Shown piece by piece: positions 1-7,594 of a stretch of 10,000 nt of DNA; position 1 is the first letter of the stretch; each line of letters begins with the position of its first letter. A model generated the notes under the pieces. The model had not been told where the DNA came from. It made no database searches and was given only the letters and a program-made list of their open reading frames with translations. Origin of the DNA: Penaeus vannamei. Taxonomy: Eukaryota > Arthropoda > Malacostraca > Decapoda > Penaeidae. The translations under genes and the position numbers were made by a program. The DNA lies in contig NC_091565.1 of NCBI RefSeq assembly GCF_042767895.1, positions 27,102,287 to 27,112,286 of the forward strand. Reading direction: 5' to 3'.

Positions 1-997
1 AGCACTGACAGTCGGGGAATACAAATTGCGTCAGTCGTCAACGAGACAAATGCGACGGAAAATAACATTAATTAATATTAATTAATATCAATTAATATTC
101 AATTCGAAAAAAAAGTTCCGTGGCTGTTTGAAACTGGAAATTTACTTTGTGATCCCTTTGTTGTAGATCTCGTATAGATTAGAAGGAAGAATTCTATATT
201 TTTTTGTTTTAGCTGAGGAAGCACTCCAACCAAGCCAAGAAAGTGACAAATGTAGCTTTAGAAAAAGAACAAAAGCAGTAAACACATTCCTAAGGATTAG
301 TGTTTCATTTGTATAACCTATTCTACTTCTTTCTGACTGAAGCACACTAAAATCCTCTACTGCCAAAGATGGTATGAGAAGCACTGTAAAAAATACAGTG
401 ACAAGAGAAGCACTACATCAATAAGAAGAGAAACACGATAACATGGTTTAGCTGTGATTATTATTATCTTTTACAAGCTTTAAATTTCATAGAACTACGG
501 ATCATATATATGAAGGCCGATTTAACTCATCCTGAAAAATTACTCGAGACCACGGATAATCAAAACCGCCTTCTTTTTAAAATAAACAACTGGGTGGATA
601 CCGTTGTCTTCTTGCTGTGCTTTGTCACTCCTGGTCCCTGTTGTTCTTGGAATGTTGTCAGTAGATGAGCTTGTGTGGGACACTTGACTACTGGGGTGAG
701 TTAATTGCTCTTATTGGCGCAGCAGCAAAGACCACAAAGAAACTTCAGTAGCACCTTCGATTTGAAGTACTGCCTTATTGGGATGACACCTTTGTTTTCA
801 TACCTCTTAGGTGGAATTTGACATAGCATGATAGTCAACTGTCGATTGAGTTTCACTGAAGTTCATTTATATGCCAGCACATATGTAAACAAACAAAAAA
901 CAATACGGAACGTAATAACTGTGGCAACGTGGTCATTTATACTATTAAACTGATGATAATTCTAACAATCTGCTCAAATAAAGTATAAAGTATAAAG
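1..997. other. AT-rich non-coding stretch
   Basis: I see no convincing gene here. The only long open frame is an 80-codon minus-strand run at 384-142 whose composition (rich in S, L, K, N) and lack of recognisable motifs suggest chance. A short imperfect tandem of a 10-base AT unit lies at 71-100. There is no splice-bounded exon, tRNA or transposon end that I can recognise. Confidence 0.6.
67..104. repeat. Imperfect AT decamer tandem repeat
   Basis: Three consecutive near-copies of a 10-base unit ATTAATATYA occupy 71-100, with partial copies on either side. The copies differ only in their last two bases. It is a short minisatellite-like tract with no visible function. Confidence 0.6.
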
Positions 998-1021
998 GTA
1001 ACTGCAGCCCCCTGCAGTTAC
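998..1021. repeat. Perfect 10-bp inverted repeat with CCCC loop
   Basis: GTAACTGCAG (998-1007) is followed by CCCC (1008-1011) and then its exact reverse complement CTGCAGTTAC (1012-1021). The arms pair perfectly and the pairing does not extend outward. It sits 22 bases before a long AT microsatellite. There is no T-run after it, so a terminator reading is not supported, and this is not prokaryotic DNA. It may be a remnant of a palindromic element or simply a cruciform-prone site. Confidence 0.75.
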
Positions 1022-1040
1022 ATTAGACAGTATAGTGACT

Positions 1041-1043
<3 letters not shown>

Positions 1044-1130
<87 letters not shown>
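1044..1130. repeat. (TA)n microsatellite
   Basis: An uninterrupted run of alternating T and A fills about 87 bases. Perfect long TA tracts are hypervariable in length and hard to assemble, so the copy number in this sequence may be inaccurate. Confidence 0.95.
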
Positions 1131-1132
<2 letters not shown>

Positions 1133-2013
1133 TTCACATTTTACTCCCGCAATTTCCGTGGTACCATCCATGCCGTCCCCTGCTATCAGGACCAAGAATG
1201 TAGGGGTTTAGGTGGTTCCGCACAGTAGTTTCTGTATGTGCGGAAACTCGAGAGTGAGAGGAATCCAACGATACTAAAATTATCACGATCCGTTATGCGG
1301 GCGTATTAGAAAAAAACACCAAAACATTAGATAATAATGGCAAGATACATAAACTAGGACAAAGAATGCAATTTACCTCCCAACCCCTTTCAAGAGGGCC
1401 TGGTTCTGCTCAGCTGCCCTTGAAGTAAACAACCGTTCCAATACCCGTCTATGTATTCAATTTTAAAACACAGTCTTTTAAAACATTCTCATTCGTTTTT
1501 TTATTGGGCTGCTACACTTGTATTTTGAGTGATTAGTCAGAACTGTGATTGGCAAAAGTTTACTGTACTTACATAAACCTATATGCACAAGAGCGCAGGT
1601 GACGGGAAGGAGGGGGTGGGAAATGATCCCCTCCAAGTTTTACAAGAATCCTAGATCAGTACCCCCAGTTTTAACTGATAAAACTCCCAGAAACAGCGTG
1701 CTCCTAGTCAGCAATACAATGGATATTTAAATGATCAACACCATTATTAGCCATCAAGAAACATAGAATATAGCCACTTTCCTAAAGTTTGATTTTCTTT
1801 GTTCCGTAGTTTGCCAGCTAAAGAAGCCCATAAGATTGGCCTCTTTATCATATGTATATGCATTACATCATATAGCCCGGGGGGTAGAGAGTGTGGAATT
1901 GGCAGAAATACTAGCAGTCAAATAAGAAAAGATTCAATTTGACAGAAATAATGAAAAATATGCATATTCTGAATCAGCTGGCAACACTTGTTTAGACATC
2001 TTATTTTCTATAT
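1131..2013. other. Non-coding stretch between microsatellite and hAT element
   Basis: No coding region is supportable. A 61-codon plus-strand open frame at 1545-1730 has no motif and no splice signal flanking it. One hairpin (1216-1245) is the only structure I noticed. The stretch is generally AT-rich with short G-runs, for example around 1600-1620 and 1878-1884. Confidence 0.55.
1216..1245. repeat. 9-bp inverted repeat with 12-base loop
   Basis: TTCCGCACA (1216-1224) and its exact reverse complement TGTGCGGAA (1237-1245) flank a 12-base loop. There are no further pairing bases inside or outside the arms. It could be a chance hairpin or the end of an unrecognised element. Confidence 0.6.
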
Positions 2014-2260
2014 CAGTGGTTCTTAACCTAGGCGCGCATCCCTAGGTGAGCACCAGTAATTTCGAAGGGAGGCGTGAGCCCTTGGGGAAAAGGAGGAATT
2101 TCTCAAACTATATTTCCTATTCTTTTAACGAGAGCATGGTCAAGTGATAAGTTTAATATCAATAAATTTAATAATTTTATTCAGAAATGCAAGGGGGCGT
2201 GGAGGGAGGAGGCCAAATACCTAAAAGGAGGCATGGCAGTAAAAAGGTTAAGAACCACAG
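2014..2260. mobile_element. hAT-type non-autonomous miniature element (MITE)
   Basis: The left end reads CAGTGGTTCTTAACCT (2014-2029). The right end (2245-2260), read on the opposite strand, is CTGTGGTTCTTAACCT, so the 16-base terminal inverted repeats match at 15 of 16 positions. Termini beginning CAGTGGTTCT are known for hAT-superfamily elements of the Charlie/MER5 sort. The inside is only about 215 bases, with purine-rich G-runs near the right end (for example 2190-2212) and no transposase, so it would have depended on a transposase supplied elsewhere. Target-site duplications of 8 bp are expected but not clean: the flanks TTCTATAT (2006-2013) and TCTCTGTA (2261-2268) agree only loosely, and best when shifted by one base. 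This suggests an old copy. A 71-codon plus-strand open frame across the element is not a gene. Confidence 0.75.
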
Positions 2261-2425
2261 TCTCTGTACTGTCTTTGTTTTCTCCCTGACGAAATCGCAT
2301 TTTTAAGAAATACAGACGTCATTTGACGATGGAGTTAACGAAAAGCAACATCAGCAGGAAACCTTTTCAAGTCCTACGACCGATCAAGCCAGGTTCAAAT
2401 GAGGGAGCGGAATGGACAGGTGTCC

Positions 2426-2654
2426 TCATTTCTCTCGTAGAAGCGTGAAGTGTTTGTAGCCGAGGAAGTCGATGACACGGCCGCAGGACTCTTCCACCTC
2501 CTCCAGGGTCGCTCCGTCGATCTCCTTCCCTCCATTCCTCGGCCTCGGCAGTCCTGGAAGCTGTATCTGGTCGAGGTAGGATTGGCCACACCTCCGGCAG
2601 AGTGGTGACGTCCTCTCCTACGAGAGGAACCTGTAGATGCTCAGCATGCAGAAC
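2426..2654 (-). pseudogene. Sulfotransferase pseudogene, exon C (C-terminal region)
   Basis: The exon starts after a strong minus-strand acceptor: a long CT-rich tract (about 2690-2657) ending TTTCAG at 2660-2655. After one base the frame reads FCMLSIYRFLS and hits TAG (2620-2618). The same frame then runs open for 63 codons through CRRCGQSYLDQIQLP and EEVEESCGRVIDFLGYKHF to a TGA at 2428-2426. An IYRFL stretch followed by a conserved Cys and a terminal LGY is what carbohydrate sulfotransferases show at the C-terminus, and the family normally ends shortly after it, so this TGA may be the original stop. The phase joins exon B one base off. A longer 109-codon open frame on the same strand (2696-2367) uses another frame, runs through the splice acceptor and lacks these motifs, so I treat it as a shadow. 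Confidence 0.72.
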
Positions 2655-3234
2655 CTGAAAGAGAGAGGGAGAGATAGAGAGAGTATACAAGCTCAAATGC
2701 TTACTTCATTTTGACAATTAATTCTCTGTAGAAAATGTTTACACTGCACGTACAACATACATAATATGAAGTGCAAATTCAGGAAATGAAAAAAAAAAAA
2801 ACTAAAATACAATAAGAAGAGAATAAAAGTGTATTCAGAATCAACAATTTTTCTTTTTCTTTCGTCTCTCATGATATTCGTTGGGATTCTGATTTTGTCT
2901 TTCCTTTTATTCATCTTCAGTCACGAACCTCATTTCATCTAACTCACATAGTCCCTAGGTGAGGACCCTGCGTACTGCGTCTTGGACACGTAATTAGTAG
3001 TTGAATCAAATCTTGAATCCTTGCATATGCCCAGGCACACTTATTGCTCAGACGTAATTCTAGCCCCACTGCAGCACCTCTAGTTTACTTGTGTGAGTGT
3101 GATGCTGGTATTTCCCCAATACGAGATGGGATACCGAATTTGAGTGTTATTTTGCCGCCAATGATTGTTCGTACCTGGTGTTACCCTCTTACACCTGGGA
3201 ATATGGAGAAATTGCTCACGGCTTTTTTCTTCAG

Positions 3235-3570
3235 GGATTTTTTAAAAAGTCTACATGTAGGTCCACAACCACAAGCGGTTTATCCTCATCAGTCGTCTTC
3301 AGTTCCAAGGAGCTGACCCAATCTGCTTGTGCCGCTTGCGCTGCTTCAGCAAGCCTGTCCTGTTTCCGAACAGGCTTCCGCCAGAGGGATTCAATGATGG
3401 CAAGTTAACCCGCTACTTTATCCTCAAGAAAAACATTGATATAGCTGCCACAGTTGAAACCTTCATATATGGCTCTGTTGATGAGACATTTGGCAAAGCC
3501 CACGGCCGCACACACTGGTGCCAGCGTGATCGCGCTACAAGGCCAACATTTGGGGGCTCACATGTCTGAC
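3235..3570. other. Unidentified coding-like fragments, both strands open
   Basis: On the plus strand one frame is open from just after a TAG near 3255 to a stop at 3567-3569, with about 100 codons including KLTRYFILKKNIDIAATV and DETFGKAHGRTHW. On the minus strand another frame gives ITLAPVCAAVGFAKC, YEGFNCGSYINVFLED, then one TAA, then IIESLWRKPVRKQDRLAEA and KPLVVVDLHVDF, which also looks protein-like. I cannot decide which strand, if either, was coding, and I recognise no family. It lies in the putative second intron of the sulfotransferase remnant and may be an inserted transposon or gene fragment, or chance. Confidence 0.3.
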
Positions 3571-3727
3571 TGGAGGCCATGTTCTTTCGTATCATCATGG
3601 AAGACTCCTCTGCAGTCCTGTGTATTATATAGTATTCACAGTAAAATACTTTCAGCTACCAACGCACTTAGGCTGTTGGAGACCTCAACCAACCATCTCG
3701 TCCTGCCTGTCTTTGATGACCTTTTAG

Positions 3728-3968
3728 GAGTTTAGTGGTCTACAAGATCACGTTCCTAATGTCCATAGGTTTTTACTTGATACAGCGCTCAGTGATCTTG
3801 GGGCGAAAGGCAAGTGTAAACTCTACAAACGATCTGATCTTCAGACCATATTACAGTCTCAATAGAATTAAACAACACATGCCTTATATTCAAGAATCCT
3901 TCCAAAAGAGATATTACTATGAAGACATGCTGGAACCAATTCAGCAGTTACTCAATAACACAAACTGA
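3728..3968 (+). other. Unidentified coding-like fragment, frame-shifted
   Basis: A frame starting after TAG 3725-3727 reads 45 codons including DHVPNVHRFLLDTALSDLG and YKRSDLQTILQSQ up to TAG 3863-3865. A second frame then continues as RIKQHMPYIQESF, YYYEDMLEPIQQLLNN to a TGA at 3966-3968. One base change of length near 3860 would join them into a helical, charged stretch. I recognise no domain. If real it is a decayed gene or transposon fragment. The strand is opposite to the surrounding pseudogene. Confidence 0.3.
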
Positions 3969-4029
3969 CAGCAAATAAGTCTGACTGGAGATTCCAATGG
4001 CCGAGTGGCTGACACAGTATCCTTCATCT

Positions 4030-4296
4030 CTACAAAATCACTATGTGGCTAATCATTTCCTCATTCCAACTCTGCAAACCCACAGACCAGCCATGGTTTG
4101 TCACCAGATGTAAGTTTGCTTCAGCATGCAAAGTGCAAGGTACTGAGATGCTTGGATACACATGATAGACATTCTGAAAGTGGTCAATCAGCCACGAGGG
4201 AAAGTGGGCATCTAGATCCAGCATGAGAAAAGCCTCTGGATAACAAGACACAAGGCCAATTAAAGCAAGATGCCATTCCTCCTCGCCATGATATAA
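4030..4296 (-). other. Unidentified open frame, 88 codons between stops
   Basis: The minus strand is open from after TAA (4299-4297) to TAG (4032-4030). It includes EEEWHLALIGLVSCYPEAF, LDLDAHFPSWLIDHFQ and HLVTNHGWSVGLQSWNEE. The composition is protein-like (balanced hydrophobic and charged residues, four tryptophans) but no family comes to mind. It sits inside the putative second intron of the sulfotransferase remnant on the same strand, yet it does not resemble the missing part of that family. No clear splice sites or start codon context are seen. It may be transposon debris or chance. Confidence 0.28.
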
Positions 4297-4736
4297 TTAT
4301 CCTTTTAAGAAGCCGTGACCACTTAATTAAATTTATACATGTTAATAAAAACAAAGACGAGAGAAGAAAAATTAGGGGAAAAGAGAGAGAGTTAAGAGAA
4401 GGCAAAAAAGAAAGATACATGAGGGATGGAAGCTTTAATTGTATATGAACTGACTAGAGTGAGAGGAGTACAGAAACAACTGCATGATGGATAGGTGAGG
4501 TATTAGAGAGTGGAAGATAAATAGGTTTAAAGTTTGTTTCGCCCTGATCAAGAGTTTCACATCATATTAATAGCCTTTATTCTGGTCATTGATAGGAGCA
4601 CCTAACCACACTATTTCTTGTCATAGGAGACCGGGGGTACAAGAATCGCATTTTAGTTAAGGGGGTGACAATTTCATGTCTCCCATTCTCAAGCGCCTCA
4701 ATGCGATTGCTTCTCTCAACTCCAAACACCACCCAC

Positions 4737-5001
4737 CATAGGGCTCCCAACAAGCATCTTTCATATTTCAGAAAAAGAAAAATCTGTCCGGGAAGAGCCT
4801 TTCCAGTTCGGCCACACGTGTCTCAGATCCTCCTCAATTCTCGGGCAGAGCTCCCGCGCGCCTCTGCTCCATCCAGCCGTTTGCGCGACCCTGCATACTC
4901 GCGCGCGGGTCTCGTGATCCAGGAAGCTGCTGACCTTGAGGTCCAAGTCGTGGGTGCAGCTAAGAGGTGGTGGATCCAGGCCAGGCGGGAGGCGGATCGT
5001 T
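4737..5001 (-). pseudogene. Sulfotransferase pseudogene, exon B (3'-PSB region)
   Basis: From 5000 the minus strand reads TIRLP, then LAWIHHLLAAP in a second frame, DLDLKV in a third, and QLPGSRDPRASMQGR in a further shifted frame. RDPRAS at 4914-4897 matches the 3'-phosphate binding motif RDPRA(S/T) of carbohydrate sulfotransferases. ELCPRIEEDL (about 4853-4824) and VAELERLFPDRFFF (about 4815-4774) follow, again in different frames. The degraded remnant of a YED motif (ATATGAAAGATGCT, with an extra base) precedes CWEPYG. At least five frame changes fall in about 260 bases. The exon appears to end at CCCTATG|GTGGGT (donor GT at 4736-4735). Some shifts could be sequencing errors, but so many is better explained by decay. 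Confidence 0.78.
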
Positions 5002-5115
5002 CTGAAACGAAAAGATGACTTCTTTTCAATGAGTCTCCATCGATCTCTAGTCTTGAGACAGATAATCATCGCGGTAATTTGCTAAAAAGCGGAAAAACTG
5101 GAAGACTGAGGTCAC
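5002..5115 (-). other. Putative 114-base intron of the sulfotransferase pseudogene
   Basis: On the minus strand the end of the APYRMIK coding region is followed by AAG|GTGACC, and 114 bases later the similarity resumes after a pyrimidine-rich stretch ending TTTTCGTTTCAG. Family members normally continue directly from an IK pair into TIRL, which fits a short intron at this point. Joining these exact sites leaves the downstream TIRLP frame one base off. Either a base has been gained or lost in the dead gene, or the original junction differed by one base. Confidence 0.6.
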
Positions 5116-5513
5116 CTTGATCATTCTGTATGGGGCTTCCCCGCAAAGCCGAGCGAGTTTGTCCGCTTGAAGGCAACTCCCAGTCCAGTCTCCTGCATAC
5201 CTTAGTAGTAAAAATGTGTCGGTACACAGTGCTGAATATCTGGCCCTTTCTGACTTCATCCACTCAACAAACTCTTCCGTTATTTTTTGCAGTTGAAAAG
5301 TCCTGCGATGAGGGACATCGCCTCGTCCTCGCGAATGACCCAGGGGAGCCACTTCGAGTCAGCATGTATTCCGGCTCGTACAGGTACACGCCCTCGGGAT
5401 GCAGCAACGACAGCATCTCCCCCAAGCCAAATTAGCCACTCCGACCCACGATTGCCATTAGCAGCACCAGCTTCGGCTTGCTCTGCTGTGCTGCCTTCTT
5501 GTTCTGCCCTTTG
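5116..5513 (-). pseudogene. Sulfotransferase pseudogene, exon A (5'-PSB region)
   Basis: The exon follows a pyrimidine-rich acceptor on the minus strand ending CATCCTCAG, with AG at 5515-5514. After one base of a split codon the frame reads 26 codons ending KLVLLMAIVGRSG (5512-5435), then TAA (5434-5432) where the family normally has the serine(s) of GSS. The same frame resumes with FGLGEMLSLL and YLYEPEYML. A shift near 5350 moves the similarity to the frame giving LPWVIREDEAMSLIAGLFNC. That frame stops at TAA 5282-5280, and an A-run at about 5288-5283 provides another one-base shift into ITEEFVEWMKSERARYSALC and then ARLCGEAPYRMIK, which ends at 5116 before GT. Loss of the GRSGSS serine by itself argues for inactivity. 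The three frames together cover the expected region without large gaps. Confidence 0.8.
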
Positions 5514-5945
5514 CTGAGGATGACAAGGGATAAATATCGAACGTAATTGACTCACTTGGTATCATGTCGAACATGCAGTAAATTATTTGCAAATCATGTT
5601 GGCACCGTAAATTTACTTTAGTTTAGCTCACCATATTGTGTAATTAACAGCACACAGAACGTCTACGATTCCTCTAATAACGACACCGGGAATGCAGAAT
5701 CCATCTTGCAACCACGTGTTAATCCTGTGGATTGCTGTTGAGGCAGGTGGAACAACATTTGCACTTCTGGGGAACTAATAAATGCAAGCTCCCGAGGGTT
5801 GCAATCTGCCTTGCTTTCTTGGATAAGCCTCTGAGGATTCATGATTGATAACAATTATCAAAAGTAACCAGAGAGAATTTTGTTAGTATGGGCAGTGGTA
5901 GTATCTGTATCCTTAAAAAGTCAATATTAATTTTTAAGTGAAGTG

Positions 5946-5948
<3 letters not shown>
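5514..5948. other. Non-coding stretch upstream of the sulfotransferase exon A
   Basis: On the minus strand this lies 5' of exon A, so the missing N-terminal exon or exons could be here, but I find no signal-anchor sequence. A 63-codon open frame at 5854-5663 has no recognisable motif. The acceptor tract TTTATCCCTTGTCATCCTCAG borders the exon at its low-coordinate end. Confidence 0.5.

Positions 5949-6037
<89 letters not shown>
5949..6037. repeat. (GA)n microsatellite
   Basis: About 89 bases of GA repeat with a single interruption (GG at 6021-6022). A short AT run follows at about 6055-6063. Long GA tracts of this kind are common in decapod genomes and length-variable. Confidence 0.95.
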
Positions 6038-6582
6038 TTAGATTGACAATAATTATATATATATTGATTCTGTATAAGTTTTCATGATGCATAAACTATA
6101 ACTACTAGATATTTGTCTAGTCATGTCACAGTTGTTCTCACTGAAAAAGGACTATCACATACGTCATTGTCCTCTGGACAGTTAGACCGTGGTGATAGTT
6201 AAAACCTTGTTTCCCTCTATAACAAATGCATTATTTCAGAATCGACAGGATTTGTGGCATGGGAGAGAAATTTAGTGCATGCTTGCATGTATCAAGATGG
6301 TAATTTGTCAGAATCCCCCTCTTTCAGAAAAAAAGCATTTCGAAGATAATTAACTGAGTCATGGGCGGCCGTTCTCCAATCATGCCTCTGATGCTTATAG
6401 GAACTTTGGAAATGGGAAACTTGAACATGCAGATTTATACATGGATATGTAGAGAACTGATGGCAACACTAATTACATTTGCATGAATGTATGCAGTTTC
6501 TCGTTTTGAATATTTTGTTTAAGATCTCCCCTCTCCACCTCATTTACGTGATGTTAAAAGTGTATGGAAAAATTGATTTTAC
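6038..6582. other. Non-coding stretch up to the retrotransposon boundary
   Basis: Nothing recognisable. It contains no open frame with motifs. The plus-strand open frame beginning at 6479 runs antisense into the retrotransposon and is a shadow. If the retrotransposon were complete, its 3' part would lie here, but the expected continuation of the reverse transcriptase thumb is not present in any frame. Confidence 0.55.
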
Positions 6583-6587
6583 ATCAA

Positions 6588-7594
6588 GACAGCGAGACTC
6601 CAAGGCACAAGATAATGTCCAGGTTTCACTACCGTACAGTAAAACTGGCATTATCAAGGACTTGATGACGCATAGCTTCTGTCCTTCTGCACAGGTACTG
6701 GCAGATCTCCAACATACTCTTGTTGAGGAAGTTCATAGACCCCTGCTGCCAGGCCAGTCCGTCTGCTTGACTTCCTGGTCTGACAGCCCAGAGTTATGAA
6801 CTACACCTCACCAAGGTATGTAAAGCTCTCTGTAACTTCAATATCCTTTCCGCTGCAAACATGTACCGACTCCAAACTTGGGTTCTCCTAACAAGTCCCC
6901 AAAGTCCTATGGGATCTTGGTTTTGCTCCAGGAGACCTCTAGACCCTAGGGCTTCGCTTCATTACTAAATGCAAGAGCCACCATCACTAATGTTTCCATA
7001 GACTCAGGATAGAATATCATTTCAGTAAAGTCAAGGTCAGTAACCTTGACATTACCCATAGAAATTTGCTCCACAATGACTTTGAATAGTAGCTCTGCCC
7101 AGTATAAAGCCCATGCAAATGTTGAAAAGTGTTGGGTGCAAGTGACACAGCTTTGCCTTACTCCTGAACCTGACAAAGAAAGAAGCTCGACAGCCCCCCC
7201 CCCACACACACACACACACTTTACAGCACTTTCAGTACCAGTACACAGACTTACTATTGGTCCAATAACCCTTGTTGGAATTCCTCCCACCCTCAGGATT
7301 CCCTGAGTGATTTTTCGATGCACCATATTGAAGATGTAGATGTAGGCTGCAAGCAGCTCACGTCTCAGTATCAGAAGGGGATGTGGGTTTGAACCTTGTC
7401 TGGTATACTGAACAGTGTGATGCCTCGGTGATTGCTGCAGTCCCATCGGTTCCCCTTCACCTTCCTGAGAGGCATCAACAGGTCAGGAGGAGACGGTACC
7501 TGGACAGCCAGATGGCAGCCAGGACAGCATGCAACCTTCGCGCCATAGCTTCAACACCAGCCTGTAACAGTTCAGCTGGAATGCCACAGATACC
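6588..7594 (-). pseudogene. Retrotransposon reverse transcriptase remnant, catalytic motifs lost
   Basis: The pre-finger block GICGIPAELLQAGVEAM (7594-7544) is followed by RGITLFSIP. After a deletion of what is normally the RIR...QSGFTPGKST region, a 166-codon open frame (7446-6946) covers the palm. Residues 31-36 LLAAYI lead to YIFNM where family members have the motif A aspartate (AYIDLKKAFD). SGVRQSC (94-100) stands for motif B SGVRQGC. TDLDFTEM (136-143) replaces the catalytic FADD. The frame ends at a TAG inside the conserved NEAKPLGLEVSW block, whose continuation lies in the same frame. Thumb pieces GDLLGEP, ESFTYLG, GLAAG and PVLLYGSETWT (6648-6616) follow in changing frames. With both catalytic aspartate motifs gone it is certainly inactive. 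Confidence 0.85.
7194..7219. repeat. C10 plus (AC)8 microsatellite inside the retrotransposon
   Basis: Ten C (7194-7203) run directly into eight AC units (7204-7219). On the minus strand this is (GT)8 G10 at the place where the element normally reads KCGGG, so the short GT/GGG sequence of the parent has expanded. It inserts the odd CVCVCGGG residues into the palm open frame. Confidence 0.9.

Larger units (their letters stand above)
2655..4736 (-). other. Putative second intron, about 2.1 kb, with unidentified debris
   Basis: The region lies between the donor G|GTGGGT after CWEPYG and the acceptor CTCTCTCTTTCAG before exon C. Much of it is AT-rich or purine-rich (GA-rich at 4360-4430) and contains a 12-A run near 2789. 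Inside it are open-frame fragments described separately (3235-3570, 3728-3968, 4030-4296). The stretch 4300-4736 shows nothing else. The intron call rests on the splice-like ends plus the sulfotransferase similarity on both sides. Confidence 0.6.
2426..5513 (-). pseudogene. Decayed carbohydrate sulfotransferase gene, three exons with introns retained
   Basis: Translating the minus strand in all frames gives an ordered series of sulfotransferase landmarks: a hydrophobic strand leading to VGRSG (5449-5435), then LGEMLSLL, YLYEPEYML, DEAMSLIAGLFNC, APYRMIK, TIRLP, LAWIHHLLAAP, DLDLKV, RDPRASMQ (4914-4891), ELCPRIEEDL, VAELERLFPDRFFF, and a C-terminal CGRVIDFLGYKHF. This is the order seen in Golgi type II carbohydrate sulfotransferases of the CHST1-7 group, which move sulfate from PAPS to Gal, GlcNAc or GalNAc of glycans. 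GRSG and RDPRAS correspond to the 5'-phosphosulfate and 3'-phosphate binding regions. The reading frame is broken by a TAA right after GRSG, a TAG at 2620-2618 and several single-base shifts, so it cannot make an enzyme. GT-AG introns remain, so it is not a retrocopy. The 5' exon or exons with the membrane anchor are not visible. The exact substrate class is uncertain. Confidence 0.82.

Noticed and set aside
2367..2696. 109-codon minus-strand open frame.
   Set aside because: It runs across the splice acceptor and lacks family motifs. A different frame over the same DNA carries the sulfotransferase C-terminal motifs.
3998..4009. TGGCCGAGTGGC resembles a tRNA A box (as in Ser/Leu tRNAs).
   Set aside because: No matching B box, acceptor stem or anticodon arm follows within the expected distance, so it is probably chance.
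2395..5069. Possibility that the sulfotransferase frameshifts are all sequencing errors in a live gene.
   Set aside because: At least two in-frame stops and the loss of the PAPS-binding serine are substitutions not tied to homopolymers. Only some shifts (for example the A-run near 5285) could be errors.
5663..5854. 63-codon minus-strand open frame upstream of sulfotransferase exon A, considered as a 5' exon.
   Set aside because: No signal-anchor or family motif and no clear donor site at its end.
6479..6799. 106-codon plus-strand open frame.
   Set aside because: Most of it is the antisense of the reverse transcriptase thumb block carrying LLYGSETWT.
7365..7400. GGTTTGAACC-like sequence resembling a tRNA/SINE B box.
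   Set aside because: It lies inside the retrotransposon remnant and is explained as its diverged coding sequence. No A box at the right distance.
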